Assembly (NCBI GenBank): GCA_020853755.1
Contig: JADYYG010000031.1
Span: forward strand, 1 to 64,000
DNA from: Dehalococcoidia bacterium
GTDB taxonomy: Bacteria > Chloroflexota > Dehalococcoidia > Tepidiformales > Tepidiformaceae
DNA: 64,000 bases
Direction of reading: 5' to 3'
Shown: positions 40,452 to 49,643 of the stretch, one piece after another
How positions within the stretch are numbered: the first letter of the stretch is position 1
Layout of the letters: every line of letters starts with the position of its first letter
Notes under the pieces: model-generated
The model's input: only the letters and a program-made list of their open reading frames with translations
Told to the model about the DNA's origin: nothing
Database searches by the model: none
Made by a program: the position numbers and the translations under genes

Positions 40452-41387
40452 TTAGCCCCCGAACAGCGTCCTCGGGTTCGTCACCGTCATCTGCTTGATC
40501 GCCGTGTCACTCACGCCACGCTCTTTCAACAGCGGGATGAAGTCGAGCGGGATGTGGGTGAGCCGCCAGGTGGGCACGGCCGTGTCAATGAGGCCCTCCG
40601 GCGCCCAGTGGAAGTTGCTGCAGGAGTCGTGCGAGAGCGTGATCCGGCTGGCGTAGCCCTTCTCGACGAGGGCAGCGACCATGTCCGCACGCTGTTCGCT
40701 CGTGCGCGGGCGCGGCAGGCCGATGCGGTCCATGCCGCAGTAGCTGCCGCCGTCGATGATGGCTTCGAGGTAGGAGATGTCGTCCGAGTCATCGGAGTGG
40801 CCGATGACCGTTCGGGAGAGGTCCAGTCCTTCCTCTTTGAAGACTCGCTGCTGGTCGAGGCCGGTGCGATTGGCCGGGAAGGTGTGCGTGCAGATGGGGA
40901 CGCCTGTCTCTTTCGCCGCGCGGGCAGAGGCGCGCAGGACACGCTCGTTCATCTCGTGCATGACCGGTTCGGTGGCGCACTTGATGACACCGGCGCGGAT
41001 ACCCGTCGTCGAAACGCCCTGGGTGATGTCGCGAACGAACAACTCCGTCATCTCCCTGTCTTCGCGCATGCGGAAGTGGAAAGGCGTCTCCGTGTAGTAG
41101 ATACCGGTCGCGGCGATGATGTTCACGCCGGAACGGCGGCTGGCCTCTGCGATGAGCGTGACGTCGCGGCCGAGGTCGATCGGGGTCAGGTCAACGACGG
41201 ACTGAACGCCCGCCTCTTTCGCGGCTTTCAGACGGCTGACCGCTCGCTCCAGTTCGTGTTCGCGGTCGAACATCTCAGGGTACTGCTGGTACATCGGCCC
41301 CCAGCCGACGCGCACGTGTTCGTGCATGAGCGTGAAGCCAAGGTCGCCGGTGTCGATCGGGCCGGTGGAAGACTGGATGGTCGCCAT
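40452..41387 (-). CDS. Phosphotriesterase-family metal-dependent hydrolase
   Basis: LGFTLMHEHVRVGW, GVQSVVDLTPIDLGRDV, GVIKCATEP (Lys ligand), HTFPAN, GHSDDSDD, LSHDSC. Confidence 0.92.
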   Translation of the reverse strand: MATIQSSTGPIDTGDLGFTLMHEHVRVGWGPMYQQYPEMFDREHELERAVSRLKAAKEAGVQSVVDLTPIDLGRDVTLIAEASRRSGVNIIAATGIYYTETPFHFRMREDREMTELFVRDITQGVSTTGIRAGVIKCATEPVMHEMNERVLRASARAAKETGVPICTHTFPANRTGLDQQRVFKEEGLDLSRTVIGHSDDSDDISYLEAIIDGGSYCGMDRIGLPRPRTSEQRADMVAALVEKGYASRITLSHDSCSNFHWAPEGLIDTAVPTWRLTHIPLDFIPLLKERGVSDTAIKQMTVTNPRTLFGG

Positions 41388-41446
41388 GGTCGCCTCCGCG
41401 AGCGTGTTGGCGGGACGATACGCCGTTCGCGCGGCTGGCCCCAGCC

Positions 41447-42163
41447 TCAGAGGTGGCTGACCATCCACTCTTCGGCGAGCTTGATCACATCGGGGCCGAT
41501 TTCGAAGTGGGTTCCCGGACACCAGCGCAGGTCTTTCTCGCCAGTAAGCGCGGCGTACAGTGACTCGGTCTTTTCGCGCGGGATGAGCTGGTCTTCGAGC
41601 TTGCCGACGACACGCACGGCAGCCTCGATGCGGGGAATATCCGCGTCTTCGCCGGCGGCGCTGCCGGCGAGGCCGCCTTCGCCGACGAGGCAGAACGCCG
41701 CCGCCTTGAAGCGACCGTCACGCGCCACCGCCGGGATGCCGAGCATGCTTCCCATGGAGTAGCCGACAAATCCGAGGCGAGCCATGTCGATCGGGAACTT
41801 CGCGGGGAGCAGGTCGAGCATCGTGCTCACTTCGGCGGCGAACTGGGCGCGGATTTCGGGATAGCGGTCCGGGTTTCGAAAGAGCGACATGGGGTCGGCA
41901 GAGGCGCGCTCGCCGTGGAGCGGGGCGTCGAGCCCGCCACAGACCCAGCCGCGCCGGGCCCACGCACGGGCGATATCGGCGACGAAGTAGTCCTCTTTAC
42001 TCCCCATGCCGGGATGCTGGATGAGGACAAAGGGCATCGGTTCCTCGTGGCTCACCGGGAGGTACAGCAGGCCGGGGACGTGCTCGGCGCCCTGGTGGAA
42101 CCAGAACTGGACTTCGCGCAGTTCGCCCATCTGGTTTTCGTGGATCTGGAGGGCATCTGGCAT
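41447..42163 (-). CDS. Alpha/beta hydrolase (dienelactone hydrolase-like)
   Basis: FVLIQHPGMGSKED, VGYSMGSML nucleophile elbow. Confidence 0.85.
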   Translation of the reverse strand: MPDALQIHENQMGELREVQFWFHQGAEHVPGLLYLPVSHEEPMPFVLIQHPGMGSKEDYFVADIARAWARRGWVCGGLDAPLHGERASADPMSLFRNPDRYPEIRAQFAAEVSTMLDLLPAKFPIDMARLGFVGYSMGSMLGIPAVARDGRFKAAAFCLVGEGGLAGSAAGEDADIPRIEAAVRVVGKLEDQLIPREKTESLYAALTGEKDLRWCPGTHFEIGPDVIKLAEEWMVSHL

Positions 42164-42246
42164 TGCCGCTGCACTTTACAGGCGGCCCAGTGCGGTGTCG
42201 CTACCCTTGACACTTAGGCGGCATGGACAAACGATGCTCGCAAGCG

Positions 42247-42403
42247 ACTCGAAACGCACGCCTAGTCCGCGCCACGGCGTGGAACGGGGGAACCAGTTCT
42301 CGGGGCGAGTCCGCAAGGGCATCCTTCCCAGGAAGGATTGCGACGGCGGAACGGCCATCTCCGGTCGTAGCCCGGCAGCTAACCTCGGAGGCGTTGGAAG
42401 AAC
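42247..42403 (+). ncRNA. Cyclic di-AMP (ydaO/yuaA) riboswitch
   Basis: Conserved core ACGGGGGAACCAGTT ... GGGGCGAGTC ... GTAGCCCGGCAGCTAACCTCGGAGGCGTT, 25 nt upstream of the GT2 start. Confidence 0.85.
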
Positions 42404-42427
42404 CTCGAATAGAGGATCTCTTCAGGT

Positions 42428-44179
42428 ATGGCTATCCTGGCTCGCCGATCCCCGTCGACAGCCCTCGCCGCTCCATCTACCCCGGTTGCGCTTCCCGTCT
42501 ACGCATCAACGCATCTGCGCGAGCGTCTCTGGAACATGCTGCCGCTGGCGCTCTCGGTGCTGCTCGCAAGCTTCGTCTTCTGGGGGCCGTATTACGCCCC
42601 GTGGCCGTTCGCCATCCTCAGTGTCGCGTTCTTCAGCTACTGGCTGGTGCGTTCGTACTCGGTGGCCATCAGCTGCTGGGTGGGCCTGCGCCGCATGGCC
42701 CGCTCGGAGAAGACGAACTGGCTGGCGAAGTACTGCGCCTGGCTTCCAGCCCACCCGGATGCCGAACAGTGGGACTGGCCGCGGCACATGGTCATCATCC
42801 CGAACTACAAGGAAAGCGAAGAAGGCCTCTCGCGGACGCTGGATTCGCTTGCCGCGCAGGCGAACGCCCGCCAGCTGGTCATCGTGATGGCCATGGAGGC
42901 GCGCGAAGCTGACGCGCACATCAAGGCCGAGCGGCTCGTTGGCCGCTTCCGGGACCGGTTCCACCACATGTTCGCCACGTTCCACCCGGCGGGCCTGCCG
43001 GGCGAGACGCCGGGCAAGGGTTCGAACGAGGCGTGGGGCGCGCGCGAAGCCTATATCCACCTCATCGAAGAGCGCCGTGATGACATTCGCCGCTACACCG
43101 TCACGAGCTGCGACGCCGACGCGGTCTTCCACCCGCGGCACTTCGAGGCGCTCAATTACCTGTTCCTCACCGCGAACGACCGCTACCGGACGTTCTGGCA
43201 GCCCACGATCTTCAACAGCAACAACATCTGGGACATCCCGGCGCCGTTGCGCATCCCGGATGGCCTCTCCGGCATCAACCGGCTTTCGAACCTCGTGCTT
43301 CCCGGGAGCGTGAAGTTCCCGACGTCCTGCTATTCGCTCAGCTGGCAGATGCTGAACGAGGTCGACTACTGGGACGAAGAAGTCATCCCGGAGGACTGGC
43401 ACCTCTACCTGAAGTGCTCTTACACGCTGGGCGACCGGGTGAACGTGGAGGCGATCTACCTGCCGCTCGGCAACGACTGCGTGCTGACCGACGGGTACTT
43501 CAAGACCCTCCGCGCGCACTATGCGCAGAGCCTTCGCCATGCCTGGGGCGCGAGCGATATCCCGTACGCCTGGCGGGGGGCGCGCAACCCCGGTTCGCCG
43601 GCGACGCGTCAGCGGAAGTGGCTCCTTGCAGCGGCGGTGACCAAGGTGCACGCGCTCTGGGTGGCGCAGTGGTACCTCGTCACGCTGGGCGTACTGTTGC
43701 CTTCGAAGATGGCCGGCACCTGGGGCGCTCCGCTTCCCGGCTGGTGGACGAAGACCTACCCGGTACCCGGCACGGGCTGGCATCCCGAAAAGATCATCCA
43801 GCCGAGCCACTGGTTCACGTTCGATAAGACCGGTTTGCTCGAGTTCACGATGTGGCTGAACGTGCCCGGCATCCTCGTTGCCGTCTGCATTGTGCCGCTC
43901 TTCATCATGGCGGCGGTGGAGTACAAGCAACGCGGGCCGCGGCCTTCGCACGTTTCACTCCCGCGGGCTATCGCGAGCTTCGCCGTCTGGCCGCTGATGG
44001 CGGTGATCACGTTCTTCTTCGCCTCGCTGCCGGCGCTGCACGCGCAGTGGAAGCTGGCCCGCGGCAATGGCCTTGTCTACCGCGTGGCCGAAAAGGGTAG
44101 CCGCAAGGTACACACTCCCGCAGCCGTGTCTTCCCAGGCGGAGACGGATGCCGTTGGCGTGGTAGCCGGCGGGCAGTAG
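42428..44179 (+). CDS. Family 2 glycosyltransferase, multi-TM
   Basis: MVIIPNYKESEEGLSRTLDSL, TSCDADAVFHPRHFEAL, EDWHLYLK; N- and C-terminal TM segments. Confidence 0.88.
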   Translation: MAILARRSPSTALAAPSTPVALPVYASTHLRERLWNMLPLALSVLLASFVFWGPYYAPWPFAILSVAFFSYWLVRSYSVAISCWVGLRRMARSEKTNWLAKYCAWLPAHPDAEQWDWPRHMVIIPNYKESEEGLSRTLDSLAAQANARQLVIVMAMEAREADAHIKAERLVGRFRDRFHHMFATFHPAGLPGETPGKGSNEAWGAREAYIHLIEERRDDIRRYTVTSCDADAVFHPRHFEALNYLFLTANDRYRTFWQPTIFNSNNIWDIPAPLRIPDGLSGINRLSNLVLPGSVKFPTSCYSLSWQMLNEVDYWDEEVIPEDWHLYLKCSYTLGDRVNVEAIYLPLGNDCVLTDGYFKTLRAHYAQSLRHAWGASDIPYAWRGARNPGSPATRQRKWLLAAAVTKVHALWVAQWYLVTLGVLLPSKMAGTWGAPLPGWWTKTYPVPGTGWHPEKIIQPSHWFTFDKTGLLEFTMWLNVPGILVAVCIVPLFIMAAVEYKQRGPRPSHVSLPRAIASFAVWPLMAVITFFFASLPALHAQWKLARGNGLVYRVAEKGSRKVHTPAAVSSQAETDAVGVVAGGQ

Positions 44180-44203
44180 CAGCTTCCCTTCTTTCACCCA
44201 TCG

Positions 44204-44233
44204 AGGGCCGGGGAAACCCGGCCCTTTCCGTTT
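44204..44233 (+). terminator. Rho-independent terminator downstream of GT2
   Basis: AGGGCCGGG-GAAA-CCCGGCCCT followed by TTCCGTTT. Confidence 0.88.
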
Positions 44234-44265
44234 GCTTGTGGCGCCCCCGGCGGAGCGGTCGAGAA

Positions 44266-44286
44266 CACCACACGCGGCGCGTGGTG
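44266..44286 (+). promoter_or_regulatory. Palindromic candidate operator before a TAGAAT -10-like element
   Basis: CACCAC-N9-GTGGTG just upstream of TAGAAT (44291-44296). Confidence 0.35.
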
Positions 44287-44328
44287 AGTCTAGAATCGGA
44301 AGCAACACCGCCCGCGGAGCAGATCCCG

Positions 44329-45120
44329 ATGCCCGACTTCATCGCCAACCGCATCGATGGCCACGTCGCCGTAGTCACCCTCAACCGGCCAGAGGTCATG
44401 AACGCCCTCAACCGCCAGATGTATATCGAACTCGAACAGGCCTTCCACGCCGCCAGCCACGACCCGGAGGTGCGCTGCGTCGTCCTCACTGGCGAAGGCC
44501 GGGCGTTCTGCTCTGGCGACGACGTGCGCCAGATCATGCTCGGCGACCAGCGGGACGAGACAGTTTCGCGGCTGCGTGACGCGCGCCCGAAGCCGACTCC
44601 GGCGGCCATGGCCGTGCTCGACTGCGATAAGCCCGTCATTGCTGCGATTAACGGCGCCGCAGTCGGTTGGGGGATGGACCTCGCACTCCTGGCGGACATC
44701 CGCATCGCCTCGGAAGCTGCCAAGTTCGGCGAGCTTTTCATCAAGCGGGGGCTCGTCGCCGACGTCGGCGGGCTCTGGCGCCTGCCGCGGGTAGTGGGCC
44801 CTTCGAAGGCAGCCGAACTGCTCTTCACTGGGGACATCATCACCGCGCAGGAGGCGGAACGGATCGGCCTGGTGTCGCAGGTGGTGCCGGCGGCGGCATT
44901 GATGGAGTCGGCGCTGACGATGGCGCGGAAGATCGCGGCAAACCCGCCGATCGCGCTCCGTTACATGAAGGAAGGATTGCGCCGGTCGGTGCACGGGTCA
45001 GTCCCCGAGATGGGCGAGTACATCGGCAATTCGCTCGCGTACCTGTTCACCACCGAAGACCACAAGGAAGGCGCGCTGAGCTTCGTGGAACGGCGCGAAC
45101 CAGTGTTCAAGGGGCGCTGA
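44329..45120 (+). CDS. Enoyl-CoA hydratase/isomerase family protein
   Basis: VAVVTLNRPEVMNALNRQM, GRAFCSGDD, AAINGAAVGWGMDLALLADIRIAS. Confidence 0.93.
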   Translation: MPDFIANRIDGHVAVVTLNRPEVMNALNRQMYIELEQAFHAASHDPEVRCVVLTGEGRAFCSGDDVRQIMLGDQRDETVSRLRDARPKPTPAAMAVLDCDKPVIAAINGAAVGWGMDLALLADIRIASEAAKFGELFIKRGLVADVGGLWRLPRVVGPSKAAELLFTGDIITAQEAERIGLVSQVVPAAALMESALTMARKIAANPPIALRYMKEGLRRSVHGSVPEMGEYIGNSLAYLFTTEDHKEGALSFVERREPVFKGR

Positions 45121-45124
45121 CGCC

Positions 45125-46105
45125 TCAGGCGGTGACCTCGTTCACGAGCGGTTCACCGCGGGCGATGCGCGCCAGGTTCGGAAGGAAGTACTCCTCGGTG
45201 ACCCGTGCGCCGTTACCGGTCGAAGTGCTCGAATTGTGCGGCGAAATGATGACGTTCGGCATATCCCAGAGCGGCGATTCAGCTTCGAGCGGCTCTTTCC
45301 AGAAGACATCGAGGTAGGCCCCGCCGAGGTGGCCGGAGCGCAGCGCCTCGATGAGCGCTGGCTCGTCGATGACCTCGCCGCGAGCGACGTTGAGGATGGC
45401 AGCGCCGCGCGGGAGGGCGGCCAGTACCGCCTCGCCGACGACGCCGCGCGTCTCTTCCGTGAGGGGACAGGCGAGGACCAGCCAGTCGGTCTCGCGGGCG
45501 GCATCCAGCAGCTGCGAGGGCGGCAGCACGCGGCTGACCGGGTCACCGGGACGGTGGGGGGTACGGCGCATCCCGGTCACTTCGAGGCCAATGGCGGAGG
45601 CGATGCGGGCGACTTCACTGCCGATTGCGCCGAGGCCAACCACAGTCATGCGCTGCCCAACAAGATCCGGAGGCATCTGCGGACCGCGAATCGGCTCCCA
45701 CGCCCGGCGGCGCTGCGCTTCGCCCCAGGGCAGGAAGCCGCGCGAGAGCATCAGCATGCCGCCGATGACCGACTGGGCGATGGGCAGCGCTGTTGAGCCA
45801 GACGACGTGGAAAGGCGGATGCCCCGCTGCAACAACTCCTGGAAGACGAAGTTGTCGACCCCGGCGCTCATCACGTGGACCCACTTCAGGTTCGGCGCCG
45901 CGCGAACCGAGCGAAAGAACATGCGCGACGAGGCCGGGTAAACATCGTGCGAGAAGAACGCGTAATCAAGGCTGGCGAGCGTGGCCTCATCGAAGGGCTG
46001 CTCGGTGTCGGCGGGGAGTATGCAGAGTTCGATGCCCGGGTGGGCGGCCTTCATCTGCTGGTGGTAGCCGTCGAAGACGGCGCGGGAGACGAGGAGTGTC
46101 GGCAT
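45125..46105 (-). CDS. D-2-hydroxyacid dehydrogenase (NAD-binding)
   Basis: MTVVGLGAIGSEVARIASAIGLEVTGMRRT, NVARGEVIDEPALIEAL, PHNSS. Confidence 0.92.
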   Translation of the reverse strand: MPTLLVSRAVFDGYHQQMKAAHPGIELCILPADTEQPFDEATLASLDYAFFSHDVYPASSRMFFRSVRAAPNLKWVHVMSAGVDNFVFQELLQRGIRLSTSSGSTALPIAQSVIGGMLMLSRGFLPWGEAQRRRAWEPIRGPQMPPDLVGQRMTVVGLGAIGSEVARIASAIGLEVTGMRRTPHRPGDPVSRVLPPSQLLDAARETDWLVLACPLTEETRGVVGEAVLAALPRGAAILNVARGEVIDEPALIEALRSGHLGGAYLDVFWKEPLEAESPLWDMPNVIISPHNSSTSTGNGARVTEEYFLPNLARIARGEPLVNEVTA

Positions 46106-46125
46106 GGGCGTGTATTGTGAGGGCC

Positions 46126-47280
46126 TCAGGGCGCGGGGAATAGCCGTTTCGCGATGAAAACCATGCGCTGCCCCGCGAGCGTCGTCAGTAGCAGTGTGAC
46201 CGGTTCGCCTTCGAGTTTGCCGAGGAGCCTGCGCAGTTCGTCCGGCTCGACCGGGAACGCGCGGCGGCGGATATCCACGGGGCGCCAGCCGCCCTTCCTC
46301 AGGCGTTCCTTCAGGCGGGCAAGCGAGAACGGCATCGCATCCAGCACTTCGAACGTGGCGGCGAGCGGGCTGAACGCCGGAAGCTGGGCCGTCAGGTAGG
46401 CGATGTGCGGGTCGAGCAGGCGCGCCTGAAGGCGGTAGGCGAGATGGCGCACGAGGGTTGCCCGCGTGACGCAGGACTCGGGGTCGAAGAGGAAGGCGCC
46501 CGGTGGCGCGGTCTCGACGGCCGTCTGGGGGTCGGTCGACTCGATCATGGCCCCGGACGGGAGGAGCACTGCCCGGCGGAGCCCCGGAGTCGCGCCCGCG
46601 CCGAGCCAGACGGCGACTTCCCGCATGGATGTGCTCAGCTGGACCGCTTCGACTTCCGCAACCGCCGGGACATGCTCCGGGTCGATGCCGGGGGGCGCCT
46701 TGATGACGGCTGCGCGGGCTTCGGCGGCGAGGCGCAGGACGACATCCCACGGCGGCGAGAAGCCCTCAGGTGCGAACCGGCGCGTGCCGCCTTCGCGCCG
46801 GGACGGATCGAGGATGACGGCGGCATCGGCGAGCGGGAACGGCGGACAAGCCGCGTCACCGCGCGCCGTGGAGGCGCCGGCATTGTGGGCGGCGAGCAGA
46901 GCGTGCACCGGGTCGCGGTCCATACCCACGGCAGGCAAACCAGCCTCCTTCGCGGCGGCCAGGTCAGCGCCGAGGCCGCAGGTCAGGTCCACGACCGGGA
47001 GGCCGAGCGCGGCGAGCCGGGCGGCACGGCGAGAGGCCACGAGTGGGTGGGTCATCATCTCGATGCCCTCGGCGGTGTAAAGCCAGTTTCCCTGGCGGCC
47101 GTGGTTCCTCGAGGCTCGCGCTCTGAGGGTCAGCTGTTCTGCAACGGCAGCCGCCTCCGCGGGCGGTAACTCGCGGCGGAGCATTGCCGCCAGCCGCACC
47201 GGGTCCCCCGGATCGAGCGCGGAGTGGGCCGCGAGGGCGGACTGTCCGGCTTCGCTGACCAGGTAGCGGGCGCGGCTCAT
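46126..47280 (-). CDS. SAM-dependent methyltransferase, THUMP-like domain
   Basis: VVDLTCGLGADLAAAKEAGLPAVGMDRDP, ILDPSRREGGTRRF; THUMP-like C-terminus. Confidence 0.85.
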   Translation of the reverse strand: MSRARYLVSEAGQSALAAHSALDPGDPVRLAAMLRRELPPAEAAAVAEQLTLRARASRNHGRQGNWLYTAEGIEMMTHPLVASRRAARLAALGLPVVDLTCGLGADLAAAKEAGLPAVGMDRDPVHALLAAHNAGASTARGDAACPPFPLADAAVILDPSRREGGTRRFAPEGFSPPWDVVLRLAAEARAAVIKAPPGIDPEHVPAVAEVEAVQLSTSMREVAVWLGAGATPGLRRAVLLPSGAMIESTDPQTAVETAPPGAFLFDPESCVTRATLVRHLAYRLQARLLDPHIAYLTAQLPAFSPLAATFEVLDAMPFSLARLKERLRKGGWRPVDIRRRAFPVEPDELRRLLGKLEGEPVTLLLTTLAGQRMVFIAKRLFPAP

Positions 47281-47321
47281 CTCCATCCGCCCCAAGCTAA
47301 CAGGTATGCGAGACTGGAGCC

Positions 47322-47978
47322 GTGGCGAACATCCTCTGCCTCGACTTCGACGACACGGTTGTGATGGAGAACGCCGCGCGGCTGGTGTTCGAGCGGTTTG
47401 CCGCGCCGCACTGGCGGGAGTTCGAAGCGCGCTACCACGACGGGCAGCTTTCGGTGGAGCAGTTCAACGCAGCGGTGCTCGACACGGTCGATGCCGGGGG
47501 TGACGAACTGCGGGAGTTCGCGGTCAACGCGGTGACCGTCCGGCCAGGGTTCCTGGAGTTGCTGGACTGGGCGCACTGGAACGGCTGGCTGGCGACGGTG
47601 GTCAGCAACGGGTTCGACTTCTACGTGGACGGCGTGCTGGACTCACTCGGGTTGGACCGTGTGGCACGCCACAGTGGCCGTACGCGCCAGGACTACCGCT
47701 GGCGGGTGACCTACTTCAGCCCCCGCGGCGTGGCCCTTGAAGAGGGCTTCAAGCTGAGCTATGCAGCCGCTTTCCAGAACGCCGGGGACTTCGTGGCGTA
47801 CGTTGGCGACGGCGCGAGCGATGTCCCGGCGGCTCGCGTGGCGCAGGCGGTGTTCGCGCGGGACACACTGCTGCAGCGCCTGGACGGCGAGCATCCGCGG
47901 CTCTTCCCGTTCGAGACGTTCGAAGACGTGACGGCGAAGCTCACGGCGCACGCGGCGGGCTGGACGGGCGACGGCTAA
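47322..47978 (+). CDS. HAD-family phosphatase (MtnX-like)
   Basis: VANILCLDFDDTVVMENAA (DxDxT), VVSNGFDFYVDGVL, YVGDGASDVPAA; GTG start. Confidence 0.88.
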   Translation: MANILCLDFDDTVVMENAARLVFERFAAPHWREFEARYHDGQLSVEQFNAAVLDTVDAGGDELREFAVNAVTVRPGFLELLDWAHWNGWLATVVSNGFDFYVDGVLDSLGLDRVARHSGRTRQDYRWRVTYFSPRGVALEEGFKLSYAAAFQNAGDFVAYVGDGASDVPAARVAQAVFARDTLLQRLDGEHPRLFPFETFEDVTAKLTAHAAGWTGDG

Positions 47979-49231
47979 CCGATAAGGCCCGTCTCCCGGA
48001 AGGCGTCGATGTCAGCATCGGAGAAGCCAAGTTCGCCGAGGACAGCGTCCGTGTGTTCGCCCAGGGCCGGCGAAGCGCGCTGGATGCGCGTTGGCGTGCC
48101 GGACATCTGCACGATCGGCGCCGGGCCCATGAGCGGCCCGAGGAGCGTGTGCTCGTACTCGACGAGGAAGCCGTTCGCCTCGACCTGGGGGTCGCCCCAC
48201 ATCTCTTCGATGAAGCGCACGGGGCCGACGGCGATGTCGAGCTTGTCCAGGTAGTCCATCCAGTAGGCGTTCGGGTGCTCCTGGAACTTCGCCTCGCAGA
48301 GTTCGACGAGGCGCGTGCCGACCTCCTTCAGGTTCGTTGGGTCGAAGCCGGGTTCGTAACGGGGGTCAGTGAAGTCGAGGGCTTTGCGGAAGCGGGCGCG
48401 TGGTCCCGGCCCAAGGCAGCCGACCACGAGATAGGAGTCGGCGGTCTTGTAGGGGCGGTAGTAGACGTTCCCGGCGAGTTCGGGCATGAGGGCGCGGCGC
48501 TCGGCGTAGACCTCGGCGATGTCGGCGCCGCGGGCACGGGCTGAGTGGATCACGGCCAGGCGGCGGTCGCGGGCTTCGACGTCCATCGCCATCACTTCGC
48601 GCGAACCGGCCTGGATGGCCAGTGAGGAGAGCAGGAGGGATGAGTTGATGGCCTGACCTTCGCCGGTGCGCTCGCGGTGGAAGAGGGCCGCGGAGATGGC
48701 CCAGGCGAGGGCGACAGCGGTGACTACGTCGGCGGGGGCGAAGCCGATCTGCATCGGGAGGCCGTTCTGGATGTTCGGGTTCGAGGTGGTCAGGCCGCTC
48801 ATGGCCTGGGCAACGATGTCGTAGCCGCGGCGATCCTTGTCGGGACCCTGCTTCCCGAAGGCGGTGTTTTCGGCGTAGATGATGCGCGGGTTGAGCCTGC
48901 GCGCTGATTCGTAGTCGATGCCGAGAGCTTCGGGGACACCCGGACGGTAGTTGGTGAGGAGGACGTCGGCCCAGCGGATGAGGGCATCGCGAACGGGAGC
49001 GGAGCGTTCGTCCTTGAAGTTGAGAGTGATACCGCGTTTGCCGCGGTTCTGGGCAAGGTAGCCCTTGCTCTCCTTGGGGATGATCTCGGCCTGGAGGCGC
49101 CAGGGTTCGCCTTCGAGGGGCTCAACCTTGACGACGTCGGCGCCCATCTCGGAGAGGAGCGCGCCAGCCAGCGGACCGGCAATGATCTGTGTGCAGTCGA
49201 GAATACGCACGCCTTCAAGGGCGCCTGCCAT
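47975..49231 (-). CDS. Family III CoA-transferase (CaiB/BaiF)
   Basis: MAGALEGVRILDCTQIIAGPLAGALLSEMGADVVKVEPLEGEPWR. Confidence 0.93.
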   Translation of the reverse strand: MAGALEGVRILDCTQIIAGPLAGALLSEMGADVVKVEPLEGEPWRLQAEIIPKESKGYLAQNRGKRGITLNFKDERSAPVRDALIRWADVLLTNYRPGVPEALGIDYESARRLNPRIIYAENTAFGKQGPDKDRRGYDIVAQAMSGLTTSNPNIQNGLPMQIGFAPADVVTAVALAWAISAALFHRERTGEGQAINSSLLLSSLAIQAGSREVMAMDVEARDRRLAVIHSARARGADIAEVYAERRALMPELAGNVYYRPYKTADSYLVVGCLGPGPRARFRKALDFTDPRYEPGFDPTNLKEVGTRLVELCEAKFQEHPNAYWMDYLDKLDIAVGPVRFIEEMWGDPQVEANGFLVEYEHTLLGPLMGPAPIVQMSGTPTRIQRASPALGEHTDAVLGELGFSDADIDAFRETGLIG

Positions 49232-49324
49232 AGTTCGCTCCCCGGGGAATCGGAATGTGGGGCGACTATACCCCGCTGGCAGCCGCCGGTGGCAAGGGAG
49301 CAGCGTATCGGGCAGAGTTGCCCT

Positions 49325-49528
49325 GTGCACGCACGGTTCCAGGCTCCCAGCCCCGGCCTTTGCGCCAGTTGCATCCATTCCCGGCAGGTGGTCAGCGGGC
49401 GGGCATCGGTCTTCTGGCTGTGCGAACGTTCGAAGGCCGACCCGCGTTTCCGGAAGTACCCGCCCATCCCGGTGGTGCGCTGCGAGGGGTTCGAGCGGGC
49501 TGACGCCGGCGAGGATGGCCCGGGGTAA
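49325..49528 (+). CDS. Small cysteine-containing protein, putative metal-binding
   Basis: VHARFQAPSPGLCASCIHSRQVVSGRASVFWLCERSKADPRFRKYPPIPVVRCEGFE; CX2C plus two further Cys. Confidence 0.65.
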   Translation: MHARFQAPSPGLCASCIHSRQVVSGRASVFWLCERSKADPRFRKYPPIPVVRCEGFERADAGEDGPG

Positions 49529-49643
49529 GGGCGAGCACCGTTTGCACTGGGAGATGGTGGCGCCCGTTACAACGAAGAGCCATGGATACAATATGCACAC
49601 GAGGCTGGCCATTCTGTAAAGCGGTGTGGTATGGTTCGCGTCC

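Noticed and set aside
42506-43951. 481-aa minus-strand ORF antisense to GT2
   Set aside because: Arg/Val/Asp-rich antisense artefact; the GT2 reading has clear catalytic motifs.
49567-49592. TTACAA-N14-TACAAT promoter-like pair on + strand before the inverted-repeat element
   Set aside because: Spacer of 14 nt is too short for a confident sigma-70-type promoter; not used as evidence for an ncRNA.
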